Shown: positions 1 through 6,789 of the stretch, piece after piece
How positions within the stretch are numbered: position 1 is the first letter of the stretch
Layout of the letters: every line of letters starts with the position of its first letter
Assembly (NCBI GenBank): GCA_947169755.1
Contig: CAMVQX010000020.1
Location: forward strand, 1 to 16,698
From: an uncultured bacterium
GTDB taxonomy: Bacteria > Cyanobacteriota > Vampirovibrionia > Gastranaerophilales > Gastranaerophilaceae
DNA: 16,698 nucleotides
Reading direction: 5' to 3'
Program-made: the position numbers and the translations under genes
Notes under the pieces: model-generated
Seen by the model: only the letters and a program-made list of their open reading frames with translations
Databases searched by the model: none
Told to the model about the DNA's origin: nothing

Positions 1-704
1 AGTTCACGCAAAATATTTTGGTTAGAAAACGGATCACAAACTAAATAAATCTCACCTGTAACATCTACACGCAAAACTTCTTTGTTTTTATCTATCTCTG
101 TCTTTTTAAGTTCATCAAAAGCCAGTTTTCGCGCTTGTTTCAACTCTTTTGTATTATTGGCGGATTTAATAAATTCCAACGCTTTATTAAAGTGTTTTTC
201 GGCATCTCCAAAATTAATTTCTCTTGCTCTGTAATATGATAGTAAATTTTCTAAATCATCAAGCACAAACATAGTCCTGATACCAATATTAATTGCTCTT
301 GCAAATAAAATAGGGTCATTTTTGCCGCTAACTTCTTTCAAAAAGTTATACATACCTTTTAAACCATCATATAAACGCATTTCTATATACTTTGCATCGT
401 ATCCTAAATCAATTAGGGCATTATGAATACAATTACCATATTCACCTAAACGACAACAACCCGGAGATGTAATCATCGCAACGTAATCAGTTCCGCCCTC
501 GATAGCTTCAATAAAATTTCCGAGAATAAGCTTGTAAGGGATACAAATAGCTTCAGGAGAATGTTTTGTCCCCAAAGACAATGTCTTTTTACTTGTATAA
601 GGCGGAACAAAAGGCTCGACACCGATTTTTTTCAGTGCCGCAGACCAAGCTATAGATACTGTCCCCATATGAGGGAATGCTACTTTTTTAACTTCTCTTA
701 CCAT
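1..704 (-). CDS. 2-hydroxyacyl-CoA dehydratase / CoA protein activase-like protein (3' part off the window)
   Basis: The reading frame is open from the ATG at 704 to the left edge, giving 234 visible codons and no stop. The N-terminus reads VAFPHMGTVSIAW, then VPPYTSKKTLSLGTKHSPE (about residues 33-51), CIPYKLILGNFIEA (54-67) and SPGCCRLGEYGNC (80-92). This pattern is typical of the COG3580/COG3581 proteins annotated as acyl-CoA dehydratase activase-related or CoA protein activase. Cys54, Cys83, Cys84 and Cys92 could ligate an iron-sulfur cluster, as in 2-hydroxyacyl-CoA dehydratases; this is inferred from the family. The start has AAGGG five to six bases upstream and lies 1 nt after the gcvPB stop, so the gene is probably co-translated with gcvPB. 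Substrate unknown. A true dehydratase subunit is the alternative. Confidence 0.7.
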   Translation of the reverse strand, partial: MVREVKKVAFPHMGTVSIAWSAALKKIGVEPFVPPYTSKKTLSLGTKHSPEAICIPYKLILGNFIEAIEGGTDYVAMITSPGCCRLGEYGNCIHNALIDLGYDAKYIEMRLYDGLKGMYNFLKEVSGKNDPILFARAINIGIRTMFVLDDLENLLSYYRAREINFGDAEKHFNKALEFIKSANNTKELKQARKLAFDELKKTEIDKNKEVLRVDVTGEIYLVCDPFSNQNILRE

Positions 705-705
705 T

Positions 706-2130
706 TTATCCCTTATAACTCAAATCAGGTTTTCTGGCTGCCAGTGTTTCGTCCAGACGTTTTACAGGTGTACTGTGAGGTGCTGTTATAACCTTTTCAG
801 GATTATTTTTTGCATCATCGGCAATTTTCAGCATTACATCTACAAAATCATCAAGAACTTCTTTCGTTTCACTTTCCGTAGGTTCAATCATAATAGCCTC
901 ATGAACAATCAATGGAAAATATACCGTTGGCGGGTGAGTATTTTCATCCATCAACGCTTTTGCAATATTCAATGTTGATACATTATTTTCTTCTTTTTGT
1001 TTTTCACCGGAAAGAACAAATTCATGCATACACGGCTCATCAAACGGAAGAAGGTAAGCACCTTTTAATTTTTCTTTTAAATAGTTTGCATTTAACACGG
1101 CATTTTCGCTGGCTTCTTTAAGATTTTTACCCATCATTAATATATAGGCATAAGCCCTGACCAAAACTCCAAAGTTTCCAAAAAATCCTTTAACACTACC
1201 TATTGAATTTTTAAGATTATAATTCCTATAATATTTTTCACCGTCATACGCAATAACAGGTGCCGGAAGCATCTCTTTTAAATTTCCCACAACACAAACA
1301 GGCCCTGCACCCGGACCGCCACCACCATGAGGAGTTGAAAATGTTTTGTGTAAATTTAAATGAACAACATCAAATCCCATTAATTTAGGATTTGTATACC
1401 CCATAATAGCATTAAAGTTTGCCCCGTCGTAATACAGAAGCGATCCGTTATCATGCATTAAATTTGAAATTTCCAAAACATTTTCTTCAAAAATACCCAA
1501 CGTATTAGGATTTGTCATCATTATAGCCGCTACATCACTATCCAAAAGTTTTTTTAGCTCTTCAATATCAACTTGTCCTTTTTCGTTTGATTTAACTGAT
1601 ATTATATCAAATCCGCATAAATGTGCACTCGCCGGATTTGTGCCATGAGCAGAATCAGGTATAATGACTTTTTTACGATTTTCACCTTTTACCTCAAAAT
1701 ATTTTTTTATTACCATCATGCCTGTCAATTCACCATGAGCGCCGGCCGCAGGCTGCAATGTTACAGCATCCATCCCTGTAATTACTTTTAATGCCTCTTG
1801 TAATTTATACATCAGTTCTAACGCACCTTGGCAATCTTCATCATCGACTTCGGGATGTAAACTTGAAAAGCCTTCCAGACTCGCCAAAAGTTCATTTACC
1901 TTCGGATTATATTTCATTGTACAAGAGCCTAAAGGATAAAAGCCTTTTTCAATACAAAAATTTTTATCAGAAAGTTCTTTGTAATGACGCATTGCGTCTA
2001 ATTCACCTACTTGAGGCAAACCAATTTGAGATTTTCTCACAAACTTCTTATCAATAAAACTCAAATCTTCTTTTTCGTCTGTCAGTAATACTCCTTGAAC
2101 CCCGTTAGTCTTTTCAAAAATTGTTTTCAC
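706..2130 (-). CDS. gcvPB: Glycine dehydrogenase (decarboxylating) subunit 2, PLP-dependent
   Basis: This is the C-terminal half of the split P-protein of the glycine cleavage system. With GcvPA it decarboxylates glycine and passes the aminomethyl group to lipoylated GcvH. The 474 residues match the usual GcvPB length. Diagnostic motifs are GSCTMKYNP (68-76), AHGTNPASA (161-169), YYDGANFNA (233-241) with Asp235 placed to bind the pyridine nitrogen, and HLNLHKTFSTPHGGGGPG (257-274) with Lys262 as the Schiff-base lysine. The start is GTG at 2130; it shares one base with the sigma-factor stop (TAGTG) and has AGGGG about 8 nt upstream, suggesting termination-reinitiation coupling. gcvPA, gcvH and gcvT are not in the window, and gcvPA does not lie directly upstream as it commonly does. 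Confidence 0.96.
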   Translation of the reverse strand: MKTIFEKTNGVQGVLLTDEKEDLSFIDKKFVRKSQIGLPQVGELDAMRHYKELSDKNFCIEKGFYPLGSCTMKYNPKVNELLASLEGFSSLHPEVDDEDCQGALELMYKLQEALKVITGMDAVTLQPAAGAHGELTGMMVIKKYFEVKGENRKKVIIPDSAHGTNPASAHLCGFDIISVKSNEKGQVDIEELKKLLDSDVAAIMMTNPNTLGIFEENVLEISNLMHDNGSLLYYDGANFNAIMGYTNPKLMGFDVVHLNLHKTFSTPHGGGGPGAGPVCVVGNLKEMLPAPVIAYDGEKYYRNYNLKNSIGSVKGFFGNFGVLVRAYAYILMMGKNLKEASENAVLNANYLKEKLKGAYLLPFDEPCMHEFVLSGEKQKEENNVSTLNIAKALMDENTHPPTVYFPLIVHEAIMIEPTESETKEVLDDFVDVMLKIADDAKNNPEKVITAPHSTPVKRLDETLAARKPDLSYKG

Positions 2131-2744
2131 TAAATTATCCCCTGTCTTTTTAAATCCCTCTTTATTTTATCTAAACCTGATTGAATAATGCGAGAAATTC
2201 TCGATTGAGAAATATTAAACTCATCAGCAATCTCTCTAAGTTTTTTTTCTTTAAAGAATTTTGAATCAATTAATTCTCTTTCTCTGGGAGGAAGCTTTTT
2301 CATTGATTCTATAATCTCAGCCTTGAGTTCAGTAAGCTCAATTGACTCTTCAGGAGTCTTATCCTCAGCTTTTATTTGAGTCGGAACTTCAGCCTCCTGC
2401 ATTTCTTCAATAGAAAGGATAGTCTTATAAACTTCTTCTCTTAAATTTTCATCATCTTCTTCAGTTTGCGGTCTATTTTTCAAAGAATACCATTTGTATC
2501 TGCGTCTGACTTCATTTCTTATAGCCCATTTTATGGCAGTAGCCAAATACGTACTGTTGTAATCTTCATCACTATGATTTTTAAACAAAATATAAAGAGT
2601 ATGATTACCTATATTGATTAATTCAGGTAAATCAATCAAATGTGAATTTGAGAATTTTTGAAATTCAACCTTTGCAATAGTCTCAATAAGGTTTTTATAC
2701 TCACGCAAGTTTACCTTTTGCTTTATATCTTCATTCGATGCCAT
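2130..2744 (-). CDS. Small sigma-70 family RNA polymerase sigma factor
   Basis: The 204 residues have a region-2-like N-terminal half, DLPELINIG (38-46) and YLATAIKWAIRNEVRRRYKW (66-85), followed by an acidic, low-complexity linker (about 93-138). A clear region 4 follows: LPPRERELIDSKFF (151-164) and the helix-turn-helix LREIADEFNISQSRISRII (169-187). Region 3 seems absent, so it is shorter than primary or flagellar sigma factors. No regulatory or membrane domain is fused. It is first in an operon with gcvPB and the activase-like gene. The ATG at 2744 has no usable ribosome-binding site, and a perfect TATAAT abuts it. TTG at 2708 (codon 13), preceded by AAAGG, is an alternative start that would remove only 12 poorly conserved-looking residues. 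Confidence 0.8.
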   Translation of the reverse strand: MASNEDIKQKVNLREYKNLIETIAKVEFQKFSNSHLIDLPELINIGNHTLYILFKNHSDEDYNSTYLATAIKWAIRNEVRRRYKWYSLKNRPQTEEDDENLREEVYKTILSIEEMQEAEVPTQIKAEDKTPEESIELTELKAEIIESMKKLPPRERELIDSKFFKEKKLREIADEFNISQSRISRIIQSGLDKIKRDLKRQGII

Positions 2745-2753
2745 ATTATAACA
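2745..2753 (-). promoter_or_regulatory. Extended -10 promoter element of the sigma factor-gcvPB operon
   Basis: Reading the minus strand, TG-T-TATAAT runs from 2753 to 2745, a perfect extended -10. No good -35 is seen 16-18 nt upstream. The -10 ends directly against the first annotated ATG, which would place transcription start inside the annotated coding sequence near 2738. Either translation begins downstream (TTG 2708) or this match is fortuitous. Confidence 0.4.
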
Positions 2754-2870
2754 AAATTCCTATAACTAAAAACATAATAACAAAAAAAAATATAGATTAC
2801 CAGATAATGTAATTTTCTTTAACATATATTAATGTGAAAAATACATATTATATAAAAAGAGGGATAAATA

Positions 2871-3731
2871 ATGAAAATATTATTTTGCACAGATGGCTCT
2901 AAAATAAGTTATGAAGCTGTTAAAAATTTATCAGGTTGGGTAAAGAATGCAACAATAGATATTATATGTGTAATTGATTGGAGTTTTTTACCTGAAGAAA
3001 TCAACATAGAAGAACAAAATTTTGCTGTATCATGCGCGAACGTTGCGGATACAATTTTAGACTATGCTGAAAATATTATAAAAAATCACGGCTTTGAATA
3101 CGGGAATCGAATTAAAAACTGCGGGTCTGCAATTGATAGTATTCTGGAACAATCCTCAAGAGAAAAATATGATTTGATATTAATGGGTTCACACGGAAAA
3201 AAAGGTATCCAAAAATGGCTTGGTTCTGTTTCTCAGGAAATAATAAACAACAGTAATTTATCAAACTACATAACCAAATTAGAAAACACAAAACAAAAAC
3301 TTCTTTTAACAACAGACGGAAGTGAATGTTCAGATAACATTATTAAAAACATTATTCCGGAACTTAAACTTGATAATAAAGAAATTAATATATGTATGGT
3401 TAATGAAGATCCGAAGTTATTATTTCTAGACGGCAACGTAGACACAAATTGGCTCTCAGACATACAGAGAAAACAACAAATATATGCATCAAATGCAATT
3501 AAAAGAATTCAGGAAATATTGGATAAGGAAGGTATAAAAGCTGACGAAACAGCTATTTTAACAGGAAATCCGTCCCAAAAAATAATAGAATATGCAAAAG
3601 AAAAAGATATTGATTTAATTATTTTAGGTTCAAGAAACAAATCGAAACTCGACAGATTTTTAACAGGTTCTGAAAGTAAAAGAGTCCTTGAAAACACTCT
3701 TAGCGATGTTTGGCTTGCCAGATGTAAATAA
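2871..3731 (+). CDS. Universal stress protein with two tandem UspA domains
   Basis: The 286-residue cytoplasmic protein holds two Usp folds. Domain 1 (1-130) opens with MKILFCTDGS and carries DLILMGSHGKKG...GSVS (101-121). Domain 2 (about 141-286) opens with KLLLTTDGS and ends with DLIILGSRNKSKLDRFLTGS (248-267). In domain 1 the ATP-binding pattern G-2x-G-9x-G-S/T is one residue short in its second spacer (8 instead of 9). In domain 2 the second glycine of the pattern is Asn (GSRN). Both sites therefore look non-canonical and nucleotide binding is uncertain. A strong ribosome-binding site, GAGGGA, lies 6 nt before the ATG. It is divergent from the sigma-factor operon. The permease gene 45 nt downstream has its own consensus promoter, so this gene is probably transcribed alone or reads into the permeases. 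Confidence 0.9.
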   Translation: MKILFCTDGSKISYEAVKNLSGWVKNATIDIICVIDWSFLPEEINIEEQNFAVSCANVADTILDYAENIIKNHGFEYGNRIKNCGSAIDSILEQSSREKYDLILMGSHGKKGIQKWLGSVSQEIINNSNLSNYITKLENTKQKLLLTTDGSECSDNIIKNIIPELKLDNKEINICMVNEDPKLLFLDGNVDTNWLSDIQRKQQIYASNAIKRIQEILDKEGIKADETAILTGNPSQKIIEYAKEKDIDLIILGSRNKSKLDRFLTGSESKRVLENTLSDVWLARCK

Positions 3732-3741
3732 TCGTAATAGA

Positions 3742-3770
3742 TTGAAAAAAATATATTATTTTCGTATAAT
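3742..3770 (+). promoter_or_regulatory. Consensus sigma-70-type promoter of the ABC permease pair
   Basis: TTGAAA (3742-3747), a 17-nt spacer and TATAAT (3765-3770) form a near-perfect promoter. The expected start of transcription, about 7 nt past the hexamer, is 3777, the A of the ATG. No Shine-Dalgarno sequence lies between -10 and ATG, so a leaderless transcript is predicted. Confidence 0.75.
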
Positions 3771-3776
3771 CGCTAT

Positions 3777-4649
3777 ATGTTCAAATACTATGGCAAATAT
3801 GCACCATATCTATTTTTGTTTCCGGCTATTGCCATATTAACCGTCTTTTTTTTCATACCGTTTTTTCAAACATTTTTCCTTAGCTTCTTTGACTATACTA
3901 ACAACATATACAATGCAAACTATATTGGTATTGAAAATTATGCAAAATTATTTCATAATCCGATATTTTATAAAGTTATGTGGAATACATTTTTATATCT
4001 AATCGGAGCAGTACCTATTCTTGTAATTTTTCCGTTGTTTCTTGCTGTTTTAATCAATCAAAAAATCCGCGGAGTTACACTATACAAAATACTTATTTAC
4101 TTGCCTGTAATTGTATCAATTGTAGTTGCGGCAATTGCTTTCAAATGGCTCTACGCAGATCAGGGAATTTTAAATTATGCTGTTACAGCATTAGGTTTAA
4201 GCCCGATAGGCTGGCTTACAGACCCTAAATATTCTATCTGGTCGGTTATAATCGTAACAATATGGAAAGGTATCGGCTATTATATGATTATATATCTTGC
4301 AGCATTAATGAGTGTGCCTAATGAATTATATGAGGCCTGCGACATTGACGGTGCAAATTTTTTTAAAAAACATTTAACTGTAACAATACCGCATATAATG
4401 CCCACAATAGCATTAGTTTCAACAATCAGCGCAATATCCGCAATGAAAGTTTTTGCTGAAATATATGTAATGACAAAAGGCGGCCCTCTCAATTCAAGCA
4501 AAACCATAGTTTATTACATTTATGAGCGTGCATTTGAAAATTTGGATTTGGGATTTGCTTCTGCAATGGCTGTCGTACTGTTAGTAATAGTAATGATTTT
4601 TTCTTTTGTAAATATTTTTTGTTTTGAAAGAAAAAAATATGATTTATGA
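3777..4649 (+). CDS. Carbohydrate ABC transporter permease, MalF/UgpA type
   Basis: This is an inner-membrane subunit of a CUT1-family sugar (or polyol/glycerol-phosphate) importer. The 290 residues have about six transmembrane segments (near 10-32, 70-93, 107-124, 152-176, 207-226 and 263-283). The EAA-type cytoplasmic loop that docks the ATPase is YEACDIDGANFFKKHLTVTI (185-204). The ATG at 3777 begins just before the first membrane helix, as in homologues. It lacks a ribosome-binding site and coincides with the predicted transcription start. The partner permease follows 15 nt after the stop. No solute-binding protein or ATPase is in the window, so the substrate cannot be read; a shared MsmX-like ATPase encoded elsewhere would fit. 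Confidence 0.93.
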   Translation: MFKYYGKYAPYLFLFPAIAILTVFFFIPFFQTFFLSFFDYTNNIYNANYIGIENYAKLFHNPIFYKVMWNTFLYLIGAVPILVIFPLFLAVLINQKIRGVTLYKILIYLPVIVSIVVAAIAFKWLYADQGILNYAVTALGLSPIGWLTDPKYSIWSVIIVTIWKGIGYYMIIYLAALMSVPNELYEACDIDGANFFKKHLTVTIPHIMPTIALVSTISAISAMKVFAEIYVMTKGGPLNSSKTIVYYIYERAFENLDLGFASAMAVVLLVIVMIFSFVNIFCFERKKYDL

Positions 4650-4664
4650 TTTGAAAGGTTGTAA

Positions 4665-5510
4665 GTGAAAAGAGAAACATCGTTTAAAATAATCACACAT
4701 ATAATATTAATAACAGTATCACTGTTATCTATATTTCCATTTATTTGGTTAATTTCAACTTCTTTGAAAGGAGGCGGAGAAAATATTTTTGCATATCCTC
4801 CGCAAATTATACCAACTGATTTTACTTTGGAAAATTATACAGGAGTTTGGAAGAAAGTTAATTTCATCGGATATTTTGTAAACAGTATGATTGTAGCAGG
4901 GGGGACAGTACTATTAAATCTTATATTGTCTGCAATGGCAGGTTACCCACTCGCAAGAATGGAATTCAAAGGCAAAAAAATCACATTTTTTGCAATACTC
5001 GCAACCATTATGATACCGTTCCAAGCAATTATGCTTCCTGTATATTTAATTACACTCAAACTGCATTTAACTGATAACGTGAGCAATACCGCCGGATTTT
5101 TAGGACTTATTATGCCTTTTGCGGTAAGCGCTTTCGGAATATTTTTAATGCGGCAGGCTTTTTTAAGCATTCCGAAAGAGATGGAAGAAGCAGCCATTGT
5201 TGACGGCTGCAATGTTTGGCAAATTTTTTGGAAGGTTTTGCTTCCTATGATAAAACCTTCATTAGCGGTACTTGCCATATTCACATTCATTGGTTCTTGG
5301 GGTGAATTTTTATGGCCGAGCATTGTTCTTACAAAAGAAGCTATGTACACACTTCCTGTCGGTGTAAATAATTTACAGGGCATGTTCAGTTCAAATTGGA
5401 GATTTATAGCCGCAGGTTCTATTTTATCAACTATTCCAATCTTAATTTTCTTCCTTGCTATGCAAAGATACTTTATATCCGGAGAAAATGAAGGAGCTGT
5501 TAAAGGGTAA
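4665..5510 (+). CDS. Carbohydrate ABC transporter permease, MalG/UgpE type
   Basis: This is the second membrane subunit of the same importer, 281 residues with about six transmembrane helices (first near 8-32). Its EAA loop reads EEAAIVDGCNVWQIFWKVLL (174-193), followed by PMIKPSLAVL. The FVNSMIVAGG stretch near 71-80 is typical of MalG-type permeases. The start is GTG, preceded by AAAGG with a 6-nt spacer, in contrast to the first permease gene, which has no such site. The gene ends 1 nt before the stop of the convergent TPR gene, with no terminator hairpin visible between them. Confidence 0.93.
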   Translation: MKRETSFKIITHIILITVSLLSIFPFIWLISTSLKGGGENIFAYPPQIIPTDFTLENYTGVWKKVNFIGYFVNSMIVAGGTVLLNLILSAMAGYPLARMEFKGKKITFFAILATIMIPFQAIMLPVYLITLKLHLTDNVSNTAGFLGLIMPFAVSAFGIFLMRQAFLSIPKEMEEAAIVDGCNVWQIFWKVLLPMIKPSLAVLAIFTFIGSWGEFLWPSIVLTKEAMYTLPVGVNNLQGMFSSNWRFIAAGSILSTIPILIFFLAMQRYFISGENEGAVKG

Positions 5511-5511
5511 A

Positions 5512-6618
5512 TTATTGCACACCCGGCACATGAATATTATAACGAACGTCATCAAATTCACTTTCAGGCTCAGGCAATTCTTCTTTAATAACTTTTTTTG
5601 CACCGCAAACCTTAAAGTTCTTTAATACTGCCCGGTCCATATCATCGGACATAACCAGTCTGCCGTTTACGTATGTAACTTTATAGTTTTCCGACTGATT
5701 GTCAGAAAGTTTTTCAACCAAATCACTTTTTGAATTTGCAAGTATTGTTCTTGTAACATCATTCATTACATCAAAAACATACCTCTGCCTTGACGAAATT
5801 CCTTTAGAAGATGAAGCTATTAAAGTAGAAGCTTTTTCAAGTTCTTCAATTGATTCTTTGTAGAATTTTAACCTCCTTAAAAGTACAGCCAAATTATAAT
5901 GAGCTTCATAATTCATCGGAGAAATTTCTATAGCCTTACAATATGTCAATCCGGCATTTCTGTAGTCTCCCAGCAAGTGATAGGTTAATGCCAAGTTATA
6001 CCTTGCATCATAATCCTTTTTTAATATTTTACAAGCTTCCTGATAAGACTCTAAAGCTTTCAATAAAAATTGTCTGCGATGTTCATAGTTATAGTCAAGA
6101 TAAATAGATTTTTGTTTATAAGCTACTCCTCTGTTATAATATGCCAAACCTTTATTTACTTTATAACTTTTTCTGTTACTGTACACAAAAGGGATAGAAA
6201 CAAGGTGGCGTTTTGTTTTAATTATCTCATCATATTGATTTATTGCACCGTCGAAATCACCTAATCTTTCAGCTGATACAATCCCATAGTTCATTCTTGC
6301 AACCATCATTTTAGGATTGTGTTCAAAAGCTTCTTCATAAGCATCTACCGCAGAATGATAGTCTTCATAAACGACATAAATATTGCCAAGGTTATACCAC
6401 GCCCCATAATGCTCAGGATATAATTTTACGGCTTTTTTATAATAATTTATCGCTTTGTGAAGTCTAACAGCCTTTAACTCTCTATCACCCCTATGAACAT
6501 AATAAACTGCCTGAACTTTATCAAGCTGCTTTTGAAAAAACGGTGGTCTTTTCCAAAACAGATAAGCAATCCCGACAATTATTATTAATGTAAAAAGAAA
6601 TGAAAAGAATTTCCGCAT
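5512..6618 (-). CDS. Membrane-anchored TPR repeat protein
   Basis: The 368 residues start with a basic end and a hydrophobic segment (about 4-22), likely an uncleaved anchor, followed by tetratricopeptide repeats across about 45-265. Examples are AINYYKKAVKLYPEHYGAWY (56-75), AVDAYEEAFEHNP (90-102), ALESYQEACKILKKDYDARY (188-207) and CKAIEISPMNYEAHYNLAVL (227-246). A Ser/Lys-rich and acidic tail follows without recognised domains. TPR arrays scaffold protein complexes; the partner is unknown. No ribosome-binding site precedes the ATG. A TTTACA-17-TACAAT promoter places transcription start on the ATG. A perfect 9-bp dyad overlaps its -35 region. Confidence 0.85.
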   Translation of the reverse strand: MRKFFSFLFTLIIIVGIAYLFWKRPPFFQKQLDKVQAVYYVHRGDRELKAVRLHKAINYYKKAVKLYPEHYGAWYNLGNIYVVYEDYHSAVDAYEEAFEHNPKMMVARMNYGIVSAERLGDFDGAINQYDEIIKTKRHLVSIPFVYSNRKSYKVNKGLAYYNRGVAYKQKSIYLDYNYEHRRQFLLKALESYQEACKILKKDYDARYNLALTYHLLGDYRNAGLTYCKAIEISPMNYEAHYNLAVLLRRLKFYKESIEELEKASTLIASSSKGISSRQRYVFDVMNDVTRTILANSKSDLVEKLSDNQSENYKVTYVNGRLVMSDDMDRAVLKNFKVCGAKKVIKEELPEPESEFDDVRYNIHVPGVQ

Positions 6619-6624
6619 ACAGAA

Positions 6625-6653
6625 ATTGTATCACTATTTTACTTATATGTAAA
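6625..6653 (-). promoter_or_regulatory. Promoter of the membrane-anchored TPR gene
   Basis: On the minus strand, TTTACA (6653-6648), a 17-nt spacer and TACAAT (6630-6625) are followed by 6 nt and then the ATG at 6618. The expected transcription start is the A of that ATG. No Shine-Dalgarno sequence is present. Confidence 0.65.
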
Positions 6654-6657
6654 ATAG
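6634..6657. repeat. Perfect inverted repeat, possible operator
   Basis: CTATTTTAC (6634-6642), a 6-bp centre (TTATAT) and GTAAAATAG (6649-6657) form a perfect 9+9 bp dyad of 24 bp. It covers the -35 and most of the spacer of the TPR promoter and lies in the 171-bp divergent region before the Met-rich gene. Its size and position suit a dimeric repressor. It has no T-tract and is not a terminator for either flanking gene. The rest of 6658-6777 is AT-rich; I see no convincing promoter for the rightward gene there. Confidence 0.45.
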
Positions 6658-6789
6658 ATACTATCACAGCTTTGCGTCTTTGAATTAATGTTACAATTTC
6701 TTAACAATTTTTTCTCAAAAAGGCAATTTTAAAATACAAAAATACTTTATATAAGTAAGGTAGGTTAAATTAAATTTGGAGGTTAGGTT

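Noticed and set aside
2819..2851. TTAACA-17-TACATA as a usp promoter
   Set aside because: The -10 match is poor and the region is so AT-rich that several equally weak alternatives exist.
4943..5383. A 146-codon open frame antisense to the second permease
   Set aside because: It lies wholly inside a well-supported permease gene, shows no domain and has no ribosome-binding site; it is a shadow frame.
6688..6732. A 14-codon ORF upstream of the Met-rich gene as a leader peptide
   Set aside because: No promoter, ribosome-binding site or codon bias supports it.
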